Shown here piece by piece: positions 11,365-14,550 of a DNA stretch of 14,550 nucleotides. Under the pieces are notes generated by a model that saw only the letters and a program-made list of their open reading frames with translations, did not search any database and was not told the origin of the DNA. Source of the DNA: Baffinella frigidus (Eukaryota > Cryptophyceae > Cryptomonadales > Baffinellaceae); assembly GCA_026770585.1 (NCBI GenBank), contig MU646517.1, forward strand, positions 19,166 through 33,715. The letters are read 5' to 3'. A program made the translations under genes and the position numbers. Position 1 is the stretch's first letter; every line of letters begins with the position of its first letter.

Positions 11365-12255
11365 TCAAGTTGAAATCCTGGGTTTGCGGTACAAATCCGT
11401 CAACTCTGGCGCGGGAAACAGCCCGGGCTCACCGAATTGCTTCGCCAAAATAGACTGCGAGATAGATAGGAGAGAGGGGCTCCGAGGACGAGCGCGGACC
11501 TCAAAGGGCTCCTTGGGCGCGTTCGAGGCCTTGGGGTTGCGGAGCAGGGTGAGCATGCAGTGCGGGGCGGCGCCGCGCGCGCCCGCCAGCAGCGCCGTCG
11601 CCCCGTCCGGCGCGAGATGTGCCACCGGGGCGCCGTCGACGTGCGTCAGCAGGTCGCCCGGCTCGATCATCCCGCTCCAGCGCGCGCTGCCGAGGGGGGA
11701 GAGCGCGACGATTGGGAGTCCGGCGGGGGCGTGGTTCCCCGCCTGCCCGAGGGTAAGTCCGAGCCCGACGGTGTCGGAGGCGATGTGCGCGTGGTGGGAG
11801 AGGTGGTCGTCGGTGGTGATGCCGTCGTTTTCGGGGGCGTGTTCGGCGGGGAGGGGGGCGCGGGTGTCGAGGACGACGCGCGCCTTGGTGCCGTTCTCAC
11901 GGCGGAGGAGGAGGACGCAGGCACCGTTGCCATCTTCGCCGGTGTTGAGCTCCACCAGTGCTGCAAGCTGCTGCGCGCTGCGCCCCACAACGTCCGCGTC
12001 GTTGATCGTGAGGATAATGTCACCCTCAGACACCCTGCCGCTGCGCCACGCCAACCCTCGCGGTGTGATTTGGACAACCTTGAGCCCTTCGCCGACCGGG
12101 TCCATTTGGAGCCCCAGCGAAATTGCACTCTTCCGTGGCGTGGAACGCTGGTCAGGCCCGTTGGTGGCACGAGTTCCCGCGTGCTGCGCCCATCCGGTTG
12201 AGGGTGATTGCGGCTGGAGCTGCACCCACCCTTGTTGCGATAGAAGCTTCGCCAT
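11365..12255 (-). CDS. Tandem PDZ-domain protein (first recognised exon)
   Basis: This is a continuous 296-codon frame starting with ATG. Residues about 44-120 form one PDZ domain: a carboxylate-binding-loop-like SLGLQM, then VVQITPRGLAWRSGRVSEGD and IILTINDADV. Residues about 161-240 form a second, with VGLGLTLG, VALSPLGSARWSGMIEPGD and LLTHVDGAPV. PDZ domains bind C-terminal peptides and scaffold protein complexes; no protease or kinase domain is attached here. Residues 1-43 are low-complexity. The bases before the ATG (CTTTACCTGCGCTTCAG) look like a splice acceptor, so a 5' untranslated or earlier exon is possible. The coding exon probably ends before the stop. Possible donors are GAG|GTCCGC at 11500 (phase 0, matching the exon at 11249) and TTCG|GTGAGC at 11433. 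The final codons overlap a 40-bp repeat copy. It is GC-rich, and an antisense frame is a shadow. Confidence 0.65.
   Translation of the reverse strand: MAKLLSQQGWVQLQPQSPSTGWAQHAGTRATNGPDQRSTPRKSAISLGLQMDPVGEGLKVVQITPRGLAWRSGRVSEGDIILTINDADVVGRSAQQLAALVELNTGEDGNGACVLLLRRENGTKARVVLDTRAPLPAEHAPENDGITTDDHLSHHAHIASDTVGLGLTLGQAGNHAPAGLPIVALSPLGSARWSGMIEPGDLLTHVDGAPVAHLAPDGATALLAGARGAAPHCMLTLLRNPKASNAPKEPFEVRARPRSPSLLSISQSILAKQFGEPGLFPAPELTDLYRKPRIST
11367..11406 (-). repeat. 40-bp palindromic-ended element, copy 3
   Basis: On the minus strand it reads AGTTGACGGATTTGTACCGC ... TTTCAACTT. The flanks TTTCCCGCGCCAG before and GAGAACAG after match the other copies. It overlaps the last codons of the PDZ open frame, which argues that those codons are intronic. 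Confidence 0.7.
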
Positions 12256-12593
12256 CTGAAGCGCAGGTAAAGCCGGGAAGCGGGAAGCGGGAACCCGTGG
12301 CTGCAGAGGCGCTCCAGCGCCAAGGAGGATCTCGGCTCACAGGAGGGGTGGGTGCGTGGGCGTGGGCAGAGCGCCGTCTCGCCCTTCCTCTGTTCGATTC
12401 TCGGTTAGCGGTCTATTCGCTCAAGTTGACATGCTGGGGCGCGGTACACATCCGTCAACTTTGGGGCGGAAAAGGGCCCAGGCGCAAAAAGGCCTAAAGT
12501 CTACACTCGTCAAATCTCAACAACTTTTGACATGACGACTTATGGGTTCAGTCAACCTCCGAAGAGGCGCTCGACTTTTCTCATTCGGCGAGA
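12256..12593. promoter_or_regulatory. Divergent intergenic region
   Basis: This 338-bp space lies between the PDZ ATG (minus) and the ATG of the membrane protein (plus). It would have to hold both promoters, plus any 5' untranslated exon of the PDZ gene. No TATA box is obvious. It contains a GGGAAGCGGGAAGCGGGAA run near 12273-12292 and copy 4 of the 40-bp element. The assignment rests on position only. Confidence 0.4.
12423..12461 (-). repeat. 40-bp palindromic-ended element, copy 4
   Basis: Minus strand AAGTTGACGGATGTGTACC ... CAGCATGTCAACTT, with perfect 8-bp terminal inverted repeats and one base shorter than the others. The upstream GGGCCCTTTTCCGC and downstream TTGAG are conserved too. 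It lies in the divergent promoter region about 130 bp upstream of the plus-strand ATG. Confidence 0.75.
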
Positions 12594-12728
12594 ATGGTGG
12601 CAGTATCCTACGGATCGCTCCCGGAGGCGCCCGCGCCGCTGCGGAAGCGCGGCACCGCCGCGCTTCTGATCGCCGGTCTGGCACTCTGCGCTGCTGCGGC
12701 CGTGCTCGGCTACGCTGTCGTTGCCCAG
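12594..12728 (+). CDS. Membrane-anchored protein, exon 1
   Basis: The ATG at 12594 (context GAGAATGG) opens 45 codons: MVAVSYGSLPEAPAPLRKRG then TAALLIAGLALCAAAAVLGY and AVVAQ, ending at CAG|GTGGCT in phase 0. Residues 21-44 are strongly hydrophobic and preceded by the basic RKR, which fits a signal anchor (type II, short N-terminus in the cytosol) or an uncleaved signal peptide. The frame continues past the donor into Arg/Trp-rich sequence typical of an unspliced intron. Exon 2 resumes in phase 0 at 13186. The remaining exons suggest an exposed, beta-rich region. The protein family is not recognised, so I give no symbol. Confidence 0.65.
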
Positions 12729-13185
12729 GTGGCTTTCCGCGCCACAACTCCTCACTGTCTGGGGATGGCTGTCTGGGTGGAGTGGCGCGGGAAGCGCCGT
12801 GTAGCTGGCTGGCGGGGAGGCGTGACGTGTTCTCGCTGTGGAGAGCACACACTGTGCAGCTGGAGGAGAGCGTTTTCAGGGGCAGGGGGCGCGTGGAGGC
12901 AGCCAGCGTGGGGCCGTGCCTGGTCGGGGAAACTGGCTGCTCTCGCAGCGTTTTTTGGTGTCGGGTGCTGCCTTCGCGCCTCGTAGAGTGTGGCGGGAAG
13001 CAGTTGGCAAGGGCATCAAATCGCGCTGCGCTGCTGATTGCGTCCGGTTGCGTGGTGGGAGTAGCGGTTTCAGCAGCTGGTGTAGCCGGAAGGCGCCCAC
13101 CGTGAACCAGATGAGGTGTCGTGAAGGGTTGGGGAGGTCGCTGTGCAAGCGTGCATGTTCCTGAACCTCCCCAATTTCGCGGCAG
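12729..13185 (+). other. Intron 1 (457 nt)
   Basis: CAG|GTGGCT to CGCGGCAG|GAC. GC- and GT-rich with stops in the coding frame before exon 2. No repeat or other gene found in it. Confidence 0.55.
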
Positions 13186-13366
13186 GACAATGGTATGGAC
13201 ACCCTTGCTGCCTTCCAGAAGCAGACGGTTCTCGTGAGCGAGAACTCGGAGGCCAACCCGGAGGGCGGCATCTACGAGGATGTCCCCGCCACCGTGGTCG
13301 GCCCGGTCCCGGGCCCCCCGGACTGGAACGGCGCGTCGGCTGTCGTCGCCCGCCTTCCCAACCTTG
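13186..13366 (+). CDS. Membrane-anchored protein, exon 2
   Basis: Acceptor TTTCGCGGCAG and donor G|GTGAGT (consensus) bound 181 nt reading DNGMDTLAAFQKQTVLVSEN, SEANPEGGIYEDVPATVVGP, VPGPPDWNGASAVVARLPNL, with one base left over. The segment is acidic and Pro/Gly-rich, probably an extended stalk or linker between the membrane anchor and the domain in exons 3-4. Third positions are almost all G or C. No known motif. An ATG at 13195 could in principle start a shorter soluble form, but nothing suggests a promoter there. Confidence 0.7.
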
Positions 13367-13641
13367 GTGAGTGTCGACCGCCCGAGAAACGCAGAGGGCC
13401 AGTTTCGCAGGCAGGGCACAGGTGGAGGCTTCTCGCCTGAGAACAGGCAGAACTCGCCCAGGACAGGGCAGGGCACCTCGCATTCTCCCAGCCCCTCTGG
13501 GAGTCATCTAATGCAGCTGCGCAGCACACATCCACCCGCATAGCATCGTGCGGTCGTGGGTGTTCTGCGGGTGTATAGATTCAAAGGCTGGGCGCGCTGT
13601 CTGATGCCTCAGGCTAAGTGTTGGCTGTTTTCCGCACACAG

Positions 13642-13743
13642 GCTTCGCGCCGTCGCTGCTCACCGAGAAGGGCTTTGAGACCCGTGGCTCCTTCACCGTC
13701 CGCAAGTCGCGTGCCGGCGAGTCGTTCTACCTCCGTGTCTACG
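13642..13743 (+). CDS. Membrane-anchored protein, exon 3
   Basis: Acceptor TTTTCCGCACACAG and donor G|GTGAGC bound 102 nt. It reads GFAPSLLTEKGFETRGSFTV and RKSRAGESFYLRVY, entering and leaving with one base of a Gly codon, so both junction codons are GGC. Alternating hydrophobic and polar residues (GSFTVRKS, SFYLRVY) suggest beta strands of a domain continuing into exon 4. The fold is not recognised from sequence alone. Confidence 0.75.
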
Positions 13744-14172
13744 GTGAGCAAGCCGTGGGTTCTTTTCTTCTTTTTTCGGTTGGTCCGTGGGATGAAGCAG
13801 GTGTGCTGGCGTAGAGCTTGGATGGATACGATGGGATTTGAGGTGGAGCCTAGAGCTTGAAAAAATACGGTGGGGTTTGGAAGGGGGGGCAGCTGTTTGG
13901 GTTGGTTCCCTTGTTTGTCAGGTTTCGGCGTTGAATGGGCAGGACGGTTGGCTGAATTTGGACGTACACGCAGGCAGCAGTTTGAACGCTGCTGGCTGGC
14001 TGTGTTGGAGGTGGTTTCGCTTGAAAGCGTTGCGGTGGTGCGATGGTGCGGTGGTGCGGTGGTGCGGCGGTTCGGAAAGTGGCGTGGGGACCGGGGGATG
14101 GAACAGGAAAGAGCCGGGACGACAGGAAAGAGCCGGAGCGGACGAGTGACGCGTCCACCCCACCCGGTGCAG
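13744..14172 (+). other. Intron 3 (429 nt) with small tandem repeats
   Basis: GTGAGC to CCGGTGCAG. It contains about five units of CGGTGGTG (14031-14075) and a 17-bp duplication based on CAGGAAAGAGCCGG (14102-14137). Intron 2 (13367-13641) likewise runs GTGAGT to CACACAG and has no notable repeat. Confidence 0.65.
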
Positions 14173-14288
14173 GCAAGCTGAACCACAACATCCGCTGCAC
14201 GCTGCGGGGGTACCGCAACCTCTCGGGCGACTTCACCGGAAACACCATCTACACTGGCTTCAAGAAGATCTACGTGGGCAAGTCGCAG
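14173..14288 (+). CDS. Membrane-anchored protein, exon 4
   Basis: Acceptor CCCGGTGCAG and donor CAG|GTACGT bound 116 nt reading GKLNHNIRCTLRGYRNLSGD, FTGNTIYTGFKKIYVGKSQ, ending in phase 0. With exons 1-3 this gives 178 codons without a stop. Residue 155 lies in an NLS sequon, a possible N-glycosylation site if the region is lumenal or outside the cell. There is a single cysteine in this exon (IRCTL). Aromatic-basic spacing (YTGFKKIYVGK) suggests further beta strands. The C-terminus lies beyond the window. It could be a cell-surface or vesicle protein; no homologue comes to mind. Confidence 0.75.
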
Positions 14289-14522
14289 GTACGTTCGGGT
14301 AGTCATTCGGGTACGGGTAGTGCGTAGGGCACTACGGTAGGGCTGGAGCGTAGGGTGCTACCGAGTACCCGTACCCGCCTTGGTACCCGGTCTCGGTCTC
14401 GGGTCTTTCTCTCTCGCCCTTTCTCCTTTTCTCTCGCCCCTAGGTCTCACTCCCCCGCCGTCCCTCTCTCTCCCTCTCTCCCTCTCTCCCTTTCTCTCTC
14501 GCCCTACCTCTCTCCGTCGCAG
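14289..14522 (+). other. Intron 4 with hairpin and CT tract
   Basis: GTACGT to CCGTCGCAG. An 11-bp inverted pair GGGTACGGGTA (14309-14319) / TACCCGTACCC (14366-14376) and an inner GTAGTGC / GCACTAC can fold. The 3' part from about 14400 is (CT)n-rich and forms a long polypyrimidine tract. Confidence 0.5.
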
Positions 14523-14550
14523 GTGCAGACGCTCTCCCTCCCTCCCTCCC
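14523..14550 (+). CDS. Membrane-anchored protein, start of exon 5 (partial)
   Basis: The AG at 14522 would admit a phase 0 exon beginning VQTLSLPPS. However, the same bases continue the CTCC-rich tract, and another AG at 14528 is possible. The exon is cut by the window edge, so the junction is provisional. Confidence 0.3.

Noticed and set aside
11351-12259. 302-codon open frame on the plus strand
   Set aside because: Antisense to the PDZ frame. High GC leaves both strands open, but only the minus strand shows domain motifs.
2775-12497. The 40-bp element as a conserved coding exon (LKLTCW...IRQLW)
   Set aside because: One-base length differences between copies break any common frame, while the inverted repeats are kept, so conservation is not at the protein level.

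Overview
The window reads as nuclear DNA of a GC-rich eukaryote, most likely a microalga. TTTAGGG-type telomere-like heptamers, GT-AG (and one GC-AG) splice junctions, abundant microsatellites and short inverted-repeat elements all fit. The TTTAGGG unit is shared by green algae and plants, haptophytes, cryptophytes and dinoflagellates, so I do not name a lineage. No prokaryotic gene, rRNA, reverse transcriptase or transposase was recognised.

Right part (12.6-14.55 kb, plus strand): the best-supported gene. Four phase-consistent exons, and probably the start of a fifth, encode an N-terminal membrane anchor followed by an unrecognised beta-rich domain. The gene runs off the window. Next to it, divergently transcribed, is an exon on the minus strand (about 11.4-12.26 kb) encoding two PDZ domains.

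Middle and left (about 0.2-11.25 kb): downstream of the PDZ exon on the minus strand I find a series of short exon-like segments (about 11.2, 9.8, 6.35, 4.95, 2.65 and 0.55 kb). Each is bounded by AG on its 5' side, and most by a GT donor. Several join in compatible phase and encode Glu/Ala/Gln-rich, probably coiled-coil peptide. I infer one large PDZ plus coiled-coil gene with bloated introns. Around almost every such exon lie partial copies of it that start or stop at a splice junction.

The rest is repeats: degenerate telomere-like G-rich tracts, AG/GT/CT and AT microsatellites, a 0.6 kb minisatellite, a dispersed 15-bp motif array at 5.0-5.5 kb, a 103-bp-arm foldback at 4.4-4.6 kb, at least six kinds of MITE-like inverted-repeat element, two tRNA-like (possible SINE) fragments, and a 40-bp palindromic element present in four copies, two of them flanking the PDZ exon. 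The main unusual features are the splice-junction-anchored exon copying and the 40-bp element.
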